Below are positions 14,545 to 23,343 of a stretch of 32,443 nt of DNA, piece by piece (positions within the stretch are counted from its first letter, which is position 1; every line of letters begins with the position of its first letter). Both the position numbers and the translations under genes were made by a program. Origin of the DNA: Sphingomonadales bacterium UBA7473 (GTDB taxonomy: Bacteria; Pseudomonadota; Alphaproteobacteria; Sphingomonadales; Sphingomonadaceae). The stretch lies in assembly GCA_002478575.1 (NCBI GenBank), contig DLOX01000252.1, forward strand, positions 1,666-34,108, read 5' to 3'. Below the pieces are notes generated by a model that was not told the origin of the DNA, did not search any database, and was given only the letters and a program-made list of their open reading frames with translations.

Positions 14545-15753
14545 ATGAGTGTTGCCGTATTTTCAGAGCGAGTGAGCCTATGGGCGAAGGCGCGTCAGTC
14601 TTTTAACGAAATCTTTAAAGGGCGGGATATCTTCATGCATGATGGTGCATCGATGCGCCGGTTCCACCTGTCGGCCAAGGCGCAGATCACTGCCGCCAGT
14701 GCCGCTGGTTTGCTTAGCCTTTCGCTTCTTTTCAACATTGGCCAAGCTGCCGTTGAAGGGTTCAACCTGACCGACGCTGCCGCCTCTTCCGATGCGCGGG
14801 CAAATCAGATTGCGACGTTGGAAGCAAAACTCGCAGCCCTGAAGTCAGACGTTGTAGCCGTTAAAACGGCATCACGCGATCATGCCCAGCGCCTTGAAGC
14901 ACGTCATGCGGCACTCACCGCGCTCGTGAAGGGTGACGCTGATGGCAAAACAATGGCCGCTATGGTGCCTGCCATTCCCAACCATAATCATGCGGCCGCA
15001 TCGCCCATTGAAACCGCTTTTGCACGTATAGACAGCCAGCAAGCCGCCCTTGCACGGCTCATCAAGAGCCAAACCGATGCGCTGTACGCGAAGAAGGCAG
15101 GCGTTGTATCGAGTCTTGGGCTTAATCCAAGCGGCCTTGGCGGCATGGGTGGCCCCTATGAGCCGCTTCCCGAAGGCAGCGAAGCCACATCGGGCAAGTC
15201 TGATCCCAATTTCAAGGCCTTGTTTGACAGTTGGAAGCGTTTGGACCGGCTCGAAACCAGCATGGTCGCTATTCCTTCTGACAAGCCCGTCGACAAGAGC
15301 ATGATGAGCGTCAACAGCGGCTTTGGCGTGCGCAGCGACCCTTTCCGTGGCGGTCGTGCAATGCATGCAGGCGTTGACATTCCTGGTCCAATTGGAACCC
15401 CCATTTACGCCACTGCCGATGGCATTGTCGGACGCACCGGCTGGGTCGGTGGCTATGGCAATTTGATCGAGCTGGAGCATGGCAAGGGCATCCAAACCCG
15501 TTACGGCCATTTGTCTTCGATCAGCGTGACCCCCGGCACGCGCATCAAACGCGGTCAATTGATTGGCTTGATGGGCTCGACGGGCCGTTCAACCGGTTCA
15601 CATCTTCATTATGAAGTGCGGATTGATGGCCGCGCGGTGAACCCCATGCCTTTCCTGCGCACCTCTGATTATCTGCTCGCCATGCAAAAGCGCGCCGACA
15701 ATGTCGCGCTTGGCGGTCCAGATGTTGCAGCGCAAAAGTCTGCCAACAAGTAA
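14545..15753 (+). CDS. Membrane-anchored M23-family peptidase (LytM/peptidoglycan endopeptidase type)
   Basis: This 402-residue cell-envelope protein starts with a cytoplasmic segment and one membrane helix at ~48-68 (QITAASAAGLLSLSLLFNIG). A periplasmic coiled-coil-rich stretch follows (~80-130, with ATLEAKLAALKSD and later AFARIDSQQAALARLIK). The C-terminal M23 domain begins at ~255. Zinc and catalytic residues are visible: His274 and Asp278 in MHAGVDIPG, His322 in RYGHLSS, and His353 and His355 in GSHLHYEV. A full set suggests an active peptidoglycan endopeptidase rather than an EnvC-like degenerate activator. AGGGG at 14533-14537 is seven bases before the ATG. Confidence 0.94.
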   Translation: MSVAVFSERVSLWAKARQSFNEIFKGRDIFMHDGASMRRFHLSAKAQITAASAAGLLSLSLLFNIGQAAVEGFNLTDAAASSDARANQIATLEAKLAALKSDVVAVKTASRDHAQRLEARHAALTALVKGDADGKTMAAMVPAIPNHNHAAASPIETAFARIDSQQAALARLIKSQTDALYAKKAGVVSSLGLNPSGLGGMGGPYEPLPEGSEATSGKSDPNFKALFDSWKRLDRLETSMVAIPSDKPVDKSMMSVNSGFGVRSDPFRGGRAMHAGVDIPGPIGTPIYATADGIVGRTGWVGGYGNLIELEHGKGIQTRYGHLSSISVTPGTRIKRGQLIGLMGSTGRSTGSHLHYEVRIDGRAVNPMPFLRTSDYLLAMQKRADNVALGGPDVAAQKSANK

Positions 15754-15759
15754 CATCTC

Positions 15760-15788
15760 TTGCGGGCAGAGGCTCTGCGCCCTATCTT
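15760..15788 (+). promoter_or_regulatory. Possible erpA promoter for a leaderless transcript
   Basis: TTGCGG (15760-15765) and TATCTT (15783-15788) are 17 bases apart. The predicted start lies about 6-7 bases downstream, on the erpA ATG at 15795, which has no Shine-Dalgarno sequence ahead of it. A small GCAGA-GGC-TCTGC hairpin (15766-15778) fills the spacer and could be an operator. The -35 match is weak (3 of 6). Confidence 0.35.
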
Positions 15789-15794
15789 AGCGGC

Positions 15795-16118
15795 ATGAGC
15801 ATTTCCCTTTCTGAAAGTGCGGCGGCGCGCGTCCAATGGATCGCTGATCGCCAAAGCAAACCCGCTGCCCTTCGCTTGGCGGTTGAAGGGGGCGGTTGTT
15901 CTGGCTTTCAATATCGCTTTGGCTTGGCCGAGCGGATTGAGGCGGATGATCATGTGACTGAGCGCAATGGTGTGAAGCTGGTCGTCGACCCGATGAGCCT
16001 TGATCTGATCGAAGGCAGCGAAGTTGACTTTGTTGAATCGCTTGGGGGGGCTGCGTTCAAGGTCAACAATCCGCTTGCGGCCGCTGGCTGTGGCTGCGGC
16101 GCAAGCTTTTCCATCTAG
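15795..16118 (+). CDS. erpA: Iron-sulfur cluster insertion protein, ErpA/IscA family
   Basis: This 107-residue A-type carrier receives Fe-S clusters from the scaffold and delivers them to apo-enzymes in the cytoplasm. The three conserved cysteines are Cys35 in EGGGCSGFQYRF and Cys99/Cys101 in the GCGCGASF tail, with the usual central NPLAAAGCGCG run-up. Length is normal. Whether it is ErpA or another IscA/SufA paralogue cannot be settled without a tree, but ErpA is the usual stand-alone member in this group. Its TAG shares its last base with the GTG of the exonuclease gene (TAGTG), so the two are co-translated. Confidence 0.88.
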   Translation: MSISLSESAAARVQWIADRQSKPAALRLAVEGGGCSGFQYRFGLAERIEADDHVTERNGVKLVVDPMSLDLIEGSEVDFVESLGGAAFKVNNPLAAAGCGCGASFSI

Positions 16119-16888
16119 TGAAGATCGCCACTTATAATGTGAATGGCATCAAAGCGCGGCTGCCGCGCCTGATTGAATGGCTGACCGAGACACAGCCCGA
16201 TATTGTTTGCCTTCAAGAACTGAAATCCAGCGATGAGACGATCCCCGTCGCGGATGTTGAAGCAGCAGGCTATTTTGGCGTCTACCACGGCCAAAAGGGC
16301 TTCAATGGCGTCGCCATCCTTGGCAAGGGCGAAATGCCGAGCCTGATCCGCAAGGGACTGGATGGCGAGCCTGAGGACGAGCATAGCCGCTATATCGAGG
16401 CCGACATATTCGGCATTCGCGTGGGCGGGCTCTATCTGCCCAATGGCAATCCGCAACCAGGGCCGAAGTTTGACTATAAATTGCGCTGGATGGAGCGGCT
16501 TCAGGCGCGTGCTGCTGAATTGCTCGCGTTGGAAGTGCCTGTTGTGCTCGCCGGGGACTATAATGTCATCCCAACCGACGCTGATATCGCCAACCCCAAA
16601 GCGATGGCCGATGATGCCCTGATGCAGCCCGAAAGCCGCGCTGCTTATCGCCGCTTACAGTCGCTTGGCCTCACCGACGCCTTGGAAGCGCGACACCCCA
16701 AAGGGCGGCTTTGGACCTATTGGGATTATCAAGCCGGTGGATGGCAGCGCGATGCTGGCTTTCGCATTGATCATTTGCTCCTTTCCCCCGAAGCCGCTGA
16801 TCGCTTGGTTGATGCGGGCGTCGACAAGGATCATCGCGGGCGCGAAAAAGCCAGCGACCATGCCGCGACGTGGATCATCCTCGACTAA
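16118..16888 (+). CDS. xthA: Exodeoxyribonuclease III / AP endonuclease
   Basis: This 256-residue Mg2+-dependent enzyme cleaves at abasic sites and removes 3'-blocking groups during base-excision repair. The exonuclease III residues are in place: Asn7 in TYNVNGIKAR, Glu34 in CLQELK, Asp147 and Asn149 in AGDYNV, and the final Asp-His pair (His248) in SDHAATW. Family blocks YLPNGNPQPGPKFDYK and WTYWDYQAGGWQRDAGFRID are intact. The GTG start overlaps the erpA stop by one base. The 3' end overlaps the convergent GNAT-like gene by four bases so that the two stop codons are nested in CTAA. Confidence 0.96.
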   Translation: MKIATYNVNGIKARLPRLIEWLTETQPDIVCLQELKSSDETIPVADVEAAGYFGVYHGQKGFNGVAILGKGEMPSLIRKGLDGEPEDEHSRYIEADIFGIRVGGLYLPNGNPQPGPKFDYKLRWMERLQARAAELLALEVPVVLAGDYNVIPTDADIANPKAMADDALMQPESRAAYRRLQSLGLTDALEARHPKGRLWTYWDYQAGGWQRDAGFRIDHLLLSPEAADRLVDAGVDKDHRGREKASDHAATWIILD

Positions 16889-18039
16889 ATCGCCTTTTCG
16901 TAGATTCGGTAAATCTTGTTGACCGTCCCGCCGACCGCCTCTCCGACCGACACCATCGGGCCATTGCTCGCAAGCACCCACCCAAAATCACCTTGAGTTG
17001 CGCCATATTTCGCCACCGCGTCCCGGCGGATATATTCGATCATCATCATCGCGAGCTGGCTCGCCATACGCGTGGATTGCAGTTTCTTGACGACCCCCAT
17101 CAAAGGCACGCGCATGATCCGCACCTTGGGGGCGCGGAGCCACCAGAGCAGCTTTGCCCAATTGAACGGGAAAAGCGAGCCGCCAAACCCAGCCAATTTC
17201 TCATTGATGTTGGGCAACGTCACCATGAAGGCCACAGGCTCCCCATCAACTTCTGCGATGCGGATCAAATCTTCATAGACGATGGGTTTGAGCTTTTTGC
17301 CTCCATAGGCAACTTCGGCATCGGTGAAGGGCACAAAACCCCAATTGTCGGACCAAGCATCGTTTAGGATGCCAAGGATCAGTGCCAGTTCTTCGGCGAA
17401 ACGGCTTTTGTCGACGCGGCGGATGCGAATGCGGTCATTCTTGTCCCCCATGCCAACGATGCGATTGACCAGTTCGGGGAAGCCTTTTTCAATCGGCACA
17501 GCGTAGGTGTAAAGATCTTGCACGCCTGAATAGCCCGCCGCTTCGATCCATTGCTCATAATGGGCGGCATTAAAGCCCATCATGATGACAGGCGCTTCAT
17601 CATGGCCTTTGACGAGCAGGCCTGGTTCATCCCACATGCATAAGGATATCGGCCCCAAGGAACGCGTCATCCCTTTGCCGCGCAGCCACTCTTCAGCCTT
17701 GGCGATCAGAGCTGCTGAAATCTCGGCATCTTCCGCCTCAAACAATCCCCAATTGCCAACGCCCGGTCCCATGCCTTGTTCGGCAGGCTGTTTGAGCGCG
17801 TGGAGATCAATATGCGCAGAAATGCGCCCCACCACGACACCACCGCGTTCGGCCAAGAAAAGCTGCATCTCGCCATGTTCAAACCATGGATTCTGCCCAG
17901 GCGTGATGAGCGCACTCACCTCATCCTTCAACGGCGGCACCCAGTTAGGATCCTTTGCGTAGAGCCGATAGGGCAAATCGATAAAAGCCTTCTTGTCGGC
18001 TTTGGAGGTGACGGGGCGGATGGTGAGGGCTTGAGACAA
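16885..18039 (-). CDS. GNAT-like acyltransferase of unknown substrate (YghO-like)
   Basis: This 384-residue cytoplasmic protein resembles the large GNAT-fold group that includes E. coli YghO. Recognisable pieces are the N-terminal IDLPYRLYAKDPNWVPPL, then FLAERGGVVVGRISAHID (beta4/motif-A-like region), the central WDEPGLLVKGHDEAPVIMMG, and LRAPKVRIMRVPLMGVV near the C-terminus. No reaction is established for this group that I can name. The start is TTG, 15 bases after the xdhC-like stop, with AAAAGG nine bases ahead of it. An in-frame TAG just upstream excludes any longer start. It is likely co-transcribed with the xdhC-like gene. Confidence 0.75.
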   Translation of the reverse strand: MSQALTIRPVTSKADKKAFIDLPYRLYAKDPNWVPPLKDEVSALITPGQNPWFEHGEMQLFLAERGGVVVGRISAHIDLHALKQPAEQGMGPGVGNWGLFEAEDAEISAALIAKAEEWLRGKGMTRSLGPISLCMWDEPGLLVKGHDEAPVIMMGFNAAHYEQWIEAAGYSGVQDLYTYAVPIEKGFPELVNRIVGMGDKNDRIRIRRVDKSRFAEELALILGILNDAWSDNWGFVPFTDAEVAYGGKKLKPIVYEDLIRIAEVDGEPVAFMVTLPNINEKLAGFGGSLFPFNWAKLLWWLRAPKVRIMRVPLMGVVKKLQSTRMASQLAMMMIEYIRRDAVAKYGATQGDFGWVLASNGPMVSVGEAVGGTVNKIYRIYEKAI

Positions 18040-18054
18040 TGAAGCGGGCCTTTT

Positions 18055-18990
18055 CTATACTGCCATCATGTGAGACGCTTTGAGAAAGCGTTGATTATAC
18101 TGATCCACAACCTGCGCAAGGATGGAGACGGCAAGCGTTTCTGGATCACGCATCGAAGGGATTGCACCAATGGGGCCAATCACGCGGGCAAAGCTCTCGG
18201 GAGGCACAGCCTGAGCCGATAAGCGATCCAAACGCTCAGCCTGCGTCTTATGGCTGCCCATGGCACCAATGAAAAAGGCATCACTGCTCAAGAGTGTCTG
18301 TAAGATCGCAGTTTCCCATTCGTGCTCGTGGAAGAGGATGACACCTGCGGTCCAAAGGTCAGGCGCGAAATCGGGGAGCGACTCAGGGGATAGAAGGAGC
18401 TTTGCCGAAAGGTTTTCCGCAACAAGGGACCGGTTGGCGGAAAACAGCTCGGTCTCAGCACCACAAGCTTCCGCAAGCCGGTGGAGAATATTCATCGCAG
18501 CGGCATCACCGAACAAAGCCAGGCGCAAGGGCGGGATATGATCCACATGGCCCGGCGCGAACCGAAAGCTCTTATGATCATGTGCGGTCACGGTCTGGTC
18601 GGTGCCTGAAAGGATAAGGCGAAAGCTCTTCCGTCGTTCAAACAGTGCACAGGCCTCCTCGCCCAGCCGCGCATGCGTGACAGGCGCAATCGACAATTCA
18701 ACTGACCCTCCACAGGGCAATCGAATGTCAATAAACGGCGAATTTGCGCCATAGAGGACGGTTCGCGGCTTGCCATCGCGCATCGCCGCCTGCGCCTCAG
18801 CCACAACTGCCGCCTCAATGCAGCCCCCAGTCAATGACCCCGCAAAGCGCCCATCCTCCGCAATGGCCATATGTGTGCCGCAGCTGCGGGCCGACGCGCC
18901 CGTAACAGCTGTGATCGTTGCCAAAGCAACGCGGCGATTGGCAGATTGTTCTTGCCGGATAAAATCGAAGACGGGGCGAGGGTTATACAC
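18055..18990 (-). CDS. XdhC/CoxI-family molybdenum-cofactor maturation protein
   Basis: XdhC-family proteins bind molybdenum cofactor and insert the sulfurated form into xanthine dehydrogenase or CO-dehydrogenase-type hydroxylases. This 311-residue member shows the N-terminal XdhC_CoxI motifs: TAVTGASARSCGTHMAI, the GGCIE motif (Cys57, Glu59) and the LPCGG motif (Cys93). A C-terminal Rossmann-like half follows (LRLALFGDAAAMN, then AFFIGAMGSHKTQAER). The start is GTG. No xdhA/xdhB, coxL or mob genes are near, so it is an orphan copy, and its client enzyme must be encoded elsewhere. It is followed by the GNAT-like gene. Confidence 0.9.
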   Translation of the reverse strand: MYNPRPVFDFIRQEQSANRRVALATITAVTGASARSCGTHMAIAEDGRFAGSLTGGCIEAAVVAEAQAAMRDGKPRTVLYGANSPFIDIRLPCGGSVELSIAPVTHARLGEEACALFERRKSFRLILSGTDQTVTAHDHKSFRFAPGHVDHIPPLRLALFGDAAAMNILHRLAEACGAETELFSANRSLVAENLSAKLLLSPESLPDFAPDLWTAGVILFHEHEWETAILQTLLSSDAFFIGAMGSHKTQAERLDRLSAQAVPPESFARVIGPIGAIPSMRDPETLAVSILAQVVDQYNQRFLKASHMMAV

Positions 18991-19144
18991 TGCTGGGACG
19001 CTAACAGTTTGATCCCATCGCGACCAGTGGGCAGCTTATTCGCTTTTTCCGGTAAAGGTTTGTAACATGTCGCAACTTATCATGACTCTGTTCATTCCTG
19101 TTCGTAGATGATCAAAAGATAAAATAAACTGGCGGGGTGCGCAT

Positions 19145-19840
19145 ATGCGCGTAGCAATTGCAGAAGATGATCCAGAAACACGCGCTTATGTGGGCGCATC
19201 GCTGACCGATGGGGGGCATAAGGTCGAAACATTCGCCAATGGGCGAGAGATTATCACCGCCTTGCAGCGCGACACTTTTGATCTGGTCATGGTCGATTGG
19301 AATATGCCCGCCAAAGACGGGATGGACGTGATCCGCTGGGCCCATGAGCATTTGTCCCCTGCGCCACCCATCATTGTGCTGACCAGCCGATCAGACAAAA
19401 GTGATGTCGTCAGTGCTTTGGAAGCCGGGGCCGATGATTATATCGTGAAGCCTGAGACGGCGGACGTGATCCGCGCTCGCGTGACTGCCGCCTTGCGCCG
19501 TTCCGGCCCGCGCCCTTCCAATGAGCGCATTGAGGCCTTTGGCCCTTATCATTTTGACAAGCTGACGAGCACAGTTCGCTTTCACGACAAGGAAGTGAAC
19601 CTAACCGCCAAGGAATTTGCGCTGGCCAAGCTTTTTTTTGAAAATCACCATCGGCCCTTGGCGCGCGGCTATATCCTGCAGATGATCTGGAACAGCGTCG
19701 CTGATCTGCCGACGCGAACGCTGGATATGCATGTCTCTCGCATCCGTTCCAAATTGGACCTGCGGCCAGAAAATGGCTACAACTTGCACACCGTATTCGG
19801 ATTTGGATATCGGTTGGAGAGTTTTGCGAATGAAGATTGA
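19145..19840 (+). CDS. OmpR-family response regulator
   Basis: This 231-residue two-component regulator has a receiver domain (residues ~1-120) and a winged-helix DNA-binding domain (~130-228). Receiver residues are Asp8/Asp9 in AEDDPE, the phospho-acceptor Asp51 in VMVDWNMP, Thr80 in VLTSR and Lys102 in DDYIVKP. The OmpR wing is evident in VNLTAKEFALAKLFF, ADLPTRTLDMHVSRIRSKL and TVFGFGYRLE. GGGG at 19134-19137 gives a ribosome site seven bases from the ATG. It is the first gene of a three-gene cassette with an exported LysM-FecR protein and a CHASE2 histidine kinase, whose kinase is the likely phosphodonor. Confidence 0.96.
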   Translation: MRVAIAEDDPETRAYVGASLTDGGHKVETFANGREIITALQRDTFDLVMVDWNMPAKDGMDVIRWAHEHLSPAPPIIVLTSRSDKSDVVSALEAGADDYIVKPETADVIRARVTAALRRSGPRPSNERIEAFGPYHFDKLTSTVRFHDKEVNLTAKEFALAKLFFENHHRPLARGYILQMIWNSVADLPTRTLDMHVSRIRSKLDLRPENGYNLHTVFGFGYRLESFANED

Positions 19841-19847
19841 GGGGCGG

Positions 19848-21155
19848 ATGATCCAAACGATCGCAAGGGTTTGGGCGGCTTGGCTTATGCTGTTGCTGGC
19901 GATCCCATCCCCCGCTGCGGCACAGGAAAATTATGCCTATATCATCAAGCCCGGTGATACTCTGATAGGGTTTGGATCGCGCTACCTAAACGACCCCAAA
20001 GACTATGTCCGCTTGAAAGATCTTAATCGGCTTCCAGACGCTAATCTTTTGCGGCCCGGCAAAACACTTCTGATTCCCTATGGCCTTTTGAAATTCACAC
20101 CCATTTCCGCGCAGATTGTGGCACATAGCGGAGAGGTCGCGATCCGCAGCGCCGCTCAGCGCATGGCGCCGAGCGTTGGTTTAGCGGTACGCGAAGGCAT
20201 GACCTTTGAAACGGGCCGCACGGGCTTTGTCACCTTGGCCCTGACCAATGGATCGCGGGTTTCCGTGCCTTCATTGAGCCAACTGCGGGTCCTGCGTTTG
20301 CGGCGCTATCTGCTGACCGGAGGCGACGAGATTGACTTTTCAGTCGACAAGGGCCGCGCAGAAACCGCGGTTTCCCCGATCAAAGACAAAGCCAGTCGCT
20401 TCCGCTTGCGCACACCATCTGCTGTGTCCGCTGTGCGCGGCACCCAATTCCGCGTCGGTTTTGACGAAACAGCAAAAGCCTCCGTTTCCGAAGTGATTGA
20501 AGGCTCAGTTGGCGTCGGATCGCAGGCCACGGGCAAGGAATTGGCAATCCCCGGCGGATTTGGCGTGGCGGTCAGCCGGTCAGGCGATTTGAACAAGGAA
20601 AAACTCTTGCCGGCGCCCGCCTTGGTTGACCCTGGCACGACGCAGCAAGGCCCTGACGTGCGTTTCACCATCACGCCATCTCCTGCGGAAAAAAGCTATC
20701 ATGTTCAGATCAGCAAAGATGCAGGCTTTGTCGATATTGTGGCGTCCGAACGCTCAACATCGCCCACGATCAGTTTCGCTGAACTGCCCAATGGCCGCTA
20801 TTTCGTGCGCGCGATGGCGGTGGCGGAAAGCGGACTTGAAGGCTTGTCTGAAACCACCAGCTTCCGCCGCCAGCAAGCTTCCGCCTCGGCAGAGCGCGTG
20901 CCCGGCATGGCCGATGGATTTCGCTTTGCGTGGATGGCGCAAGGCCAAGGCAAGACGCTTTACCGGTTCCAGCTATTTGATGCAGCATCGCCCAGTATCG
21001 CGTTGATTGACGAAGCGGCTCTTGAGCAATCGTCCCTGATCCTCGGTGGCTTGAAGCCTGCGGTTTATAAGTGGCGGGTCAGCGTCAAGCAACTTGGCAG
21101 CGGTGACAATGAACCAGTCTGGACTCCTTTCCAAAAACTGACAGTGGCTGAGTGA
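19848..21155 (+). CDS. Exported LysM-FecR domain protein
   Basis: This protein of about 435 residues has a signal peptide (ARVWAAWLMLLLAIPSPAAA, cleavage after AAA|QEN). In order come a LysM peptidoglycan-binding domain (~29-77: IIKPGDTLIGFGSRYLND, then LRPGKTLLIPYG), a FecR-like domain (~90-225, ending in TPSAVSAVRGTQFRVGF) and about two beta-sandwich/FnIII-like segments (~250-435). FecR domains classically pass envelope signals to regulators. Here the partner is presumably the CHASE2 kinase 13 bases downstream rather than a sigma factor. I chose ATG 19848 (GAGGGG just ahead, seven bases after the regulator stop); ATG 19830 would overlap the regulator and add six residues. Confidence 0.92.
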   Translation: MIQTIARVWAAWLMLLLAIPSPAAAQENYAYIIKPGDTLIGFGSRYLNDPKDYVRLKDLNRLPDANLLRPGKTLLIPYGLLKFTPISAQIVAHSGEVAIRSAAQRMAPSVGLAVREGMTFETGRTGFVTLALTNGSRVSVPSLSQLRVLRLRRYLLTGGDEIDFSVDKGRAETAVSPIKDKASRFRLRTPSAVSAVRGTQFRVGFDETAKASVSEVIEGSVGVGSQATGKELAIPGGFGVAVSRSGDLNKEKLLPAPALVDPGTTQQGPDVRFTITPSPAEKSYHVQISKDAGFVDIVASERSTSPTISFAELPNGRYFVRAMAVAESGLEGLSETTSFRRQQASASAERVPGMADGFRFAWMAQGQGKTLYRFQLFDAASPSIALIDEAALEQSSLILGGLKPAVYKWRVSVKQLGSGDNEPVWTPFQKLTVAE

Positions 21156-21168
21156 GCGGCAGAGCGCC

Positions 21169-23343
21169 GTGCCCAAATCCCGCCTGATCGTTGAATGGTT
21201 TTTTATCGCGCTCCTGTCTTTGGGGGCGGTCTATGGAGCGATCCGGAGTGGAACAGCAGATCGGATTGATTGGCTGATTCTCGATCAGCTGAATGGGCTG
21301 GCTGCGGGCGATGCGGACGAGGATATCATTCTTGTCGAAATTGAAGATCGGTCTTTGGCGCAAATCGGGGCTTGGCCTTGGCCGCGCACAATCCATGCCA
21401 AAGCCATCGAGCAGCTCGGTCAAGCGCAGCCCAAGGTCATTGGCTATGACGTTCTTTTCACCGAGCCAACCAGTCCAGGTGATGATGAGGCACTTGGCCG
21501 CGCCATTGCGGATGCAAAGACGGTCATTCTCCCCTCCTACGTCCGCACACCAGGGAGCGATGGGCGAGAAGCTGATTTGGTGTCACCCATCGCTCCAGTG
21601 TTGGCTGCAGCGGCTGGCACCGGTCATGTCCATTTGAACTTTGACGATGATGGCATTGTCCGCCGGATTGAGCCTTCCTTTGAAATTGATGGACAAGCGC
21701 TGCCCCATTTCATGCGCGCGGCATTGGCCTTTTCAAGCGGCCGCGCTTTTGTGGCGGCCAATCAAGCCAAAAATGATATTGTGCCGTTCCGCAAAGTGGG
21801 CAGCTATCGGCGGGTCCCCTTCTCCTCGGTTCTGAACGGCGAAGTGCCCGACGATTTTTTCCGCGGCAAGACCGTTCTTGTCGGCGCAACAGCGGTTGGC
21901 ATGCGGGATAGCTATCCCGTGCCGGGGCCAGCTGGGGGCACCATGTCTGGCATCGAAATGCAGGCCAACTATCTGGACGGGATCAAGAATGGCGGTTTGA
22001 TTAGGCCGGTCAGTGCCGATTGGCTGATGATTGGTTCCTTTGTTCCAACACTCTTGCTGCTGGGGAGCTTTTGGTTGGTGCGGCCCACACTCGCCTTTCT
22101 CCTGTCAGTGGTTGTCACAATTTTGGTGGTGCTCGCATCGCTATTGACACTGGCTTCGGCGGCGACCTGGATCCCGCCAGCGGCGGCCCTGGTTGGAATC
22201 ATCTTCGCCTATCCCCTTTGGAGCTGGCGGCGCTTGAGTGCGCTCAATAGCTTTGTGGAGGCGGAAACGGCCTCTATCCGCAGTCGATCCTCTTTTGCGG
22301 GCGAACAAGGGGGGAAAGGCCTTGGCTTTGATAGCGTCGCCAAGTCGGCGATCCGCCTAAAATCGGTCATTGGCGCGATGGAAGATGCGAAAGACTATAT
22401 GAGCAGCGTCATTTCCAACGCGCCCGATGCTTTATGCGTAGTCGGGAGTGACGATCTGATCGCGCTAATGAATGATGATGCAAGGGACTTGTTTGGAAGC
22501 GATCTCAGCGGTCAACCTGTGGGGGAGGCTCTCAAATCGCTGAAGGGCACGACCAACGATGACGGGAGTGAAATGATCTTGCCCGACGGCCGAGTCTTTC
22601 TGCTCAATCGCGCCAATTTTGATCAGGACGAAGCCCAATCCAGCGGTTCAATCTTGCGATTGGCCGACATCACGCCATTGCGCCAGGCCGCGCGAGAGCG
22701 GGAGCAGATGCTGGAGTTTCTTTCGCACGATATGCGATCACCGCAGGCCTCCATCATCACCTTGATCAACCGCTTCAAAGGTAAAGCGGTCGGCGATGAG
22801 GCGATGAAAGCCATTCAGGGCCATGCCCGCCACACATTGAAGCTGGCCGATGATTTTGTGCAATTGGCTCGACTTTCTGAAAGCGAACTTGAGCTTGAGG
22901 AATGCGATTTGGTCTCGATCACCAATGAAGCCATTGATCGCTGCTATGCCGAGGCTCAGGAGAAGAAGGTCAGCCTTGTCCGACCAGCAGACGATGACGA
23001 GCATTTGATCATGGCCGATGCTTGGCCGCTTTTGCGTGCCTTGACCAATTTGATTGACAATGCCGTCAAATATAGTCCGCCGCTGACCAAAGTGAGTTGC
23101 GCTGTATCTCGCTCCCCAGATGGCCGGGTCAGCGTCTCCATTACGGACGAAGGCGAAGGCGTTCCTGCCGAACGCCAAGCCAATATCTTCAAACCCTATG
23201 GCCCTTCAAACGCCAGCAAAGGCTTAAGCGCAGGGCTTGGGCTTTCTTTTGTCAAAAAGACTGTCGACCGGCTGGGGGGAGACATAGACTATCGCGCCGG
23301 CAATCCCGGATCGATCTTCACGCTGACTTTTCCCGGCCTTTGA
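21169..23343 (+). CDS. CHASE2-domain sensor histidine kinase
   Basis: This 724-residue inner-membrane kinase starts at GTG. It has an N-terminal membrane helix (~9-25), a large periplasmic CHASE2 domain (~30-275, with VEIEDRSLAQIGAWPWPR and GYDVLFTEPT) and then three close membrane helices (~285-355). A PAS-like region (~410-500, SNAPDALCVVGSDDLIALMN) is followed by a HisKA dimerisation domain with His520 in FLSHDMRSP and a HATPase_c domain (LIDNAVKYSP, ITDEGEGVP, GLGLSFVKK). All kinase boxes are present, so it should autophosphorylate and signal to the OmpR-type regulator at 19145. The CHASE2 ligand is unknown; the neighbouring LysM-FecR protein is a plausible input. Confidence 0.95.
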   Translation: MPKSRLIVEWFFIALLSLGAVYGAIRSGTADRIDWLILDQLNGLAAGDADEDIILVEIEDRSLAQIGAWPWPRTIHAKAIEQLGQAQPKVIGYDVLFTEPTSPGDDEALGRAIADAKTVILPSYVRTPGSDGREADLVSPIAPVLAAAAGTGHVHLNFDDDGIVRRIEPSFEIDGQALPHFMRAALAFSSGRAFVAANQAKNDIVPFRKVGSYRRVPFSSVLNGEVPDDFFRGKTVLVGATAVGMRDSYPVPGPAGGTMSGIEMQANYLDGIKNGGLIRPVSADWLMIGSFVPTLLLLGSFWLVRPTLAFLLSVVVTILVVLASLLTLASAATWIPPAAALVGIIFAYPLWSWRRLSALNSFVEAETASIRSRSSFAGEQGGKGLGFDSVAKSAIRLKSVIGAMEDAKDYMSSVISNAPDALCVVGSDDLIALMNDDARDLFGSDLSGQPVGEALKSLKGTTNDDGSEMILPDGRVFLLNRANFDQDEAQSSGSILRLADITPLRQAAREREQMLEFLSHDMRSPQASIITLINRFKGKAVGDEAMKAIQGHARHTLKLADDFVQLARLSESELELEECDLVSITNEAIDRCYAEAQEKKVSLVRPADDDEHLIMADAWPLLRALTNLIDNAVKYSPPLTKVSCAVSRSPDGRVSVSITDEGEGVPAERQANIFKPYGPSNASKGLSAGLGLSFVKKTVDRLGGDIDYRAGNPGSIFTLTFPGL

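Noticed and set aside
14872..15558. Open frame of about 228 codons on the minus strand
   Set aside because: It is antisense to the M23 peptidase, which has a complete catalytic set; no independent support.
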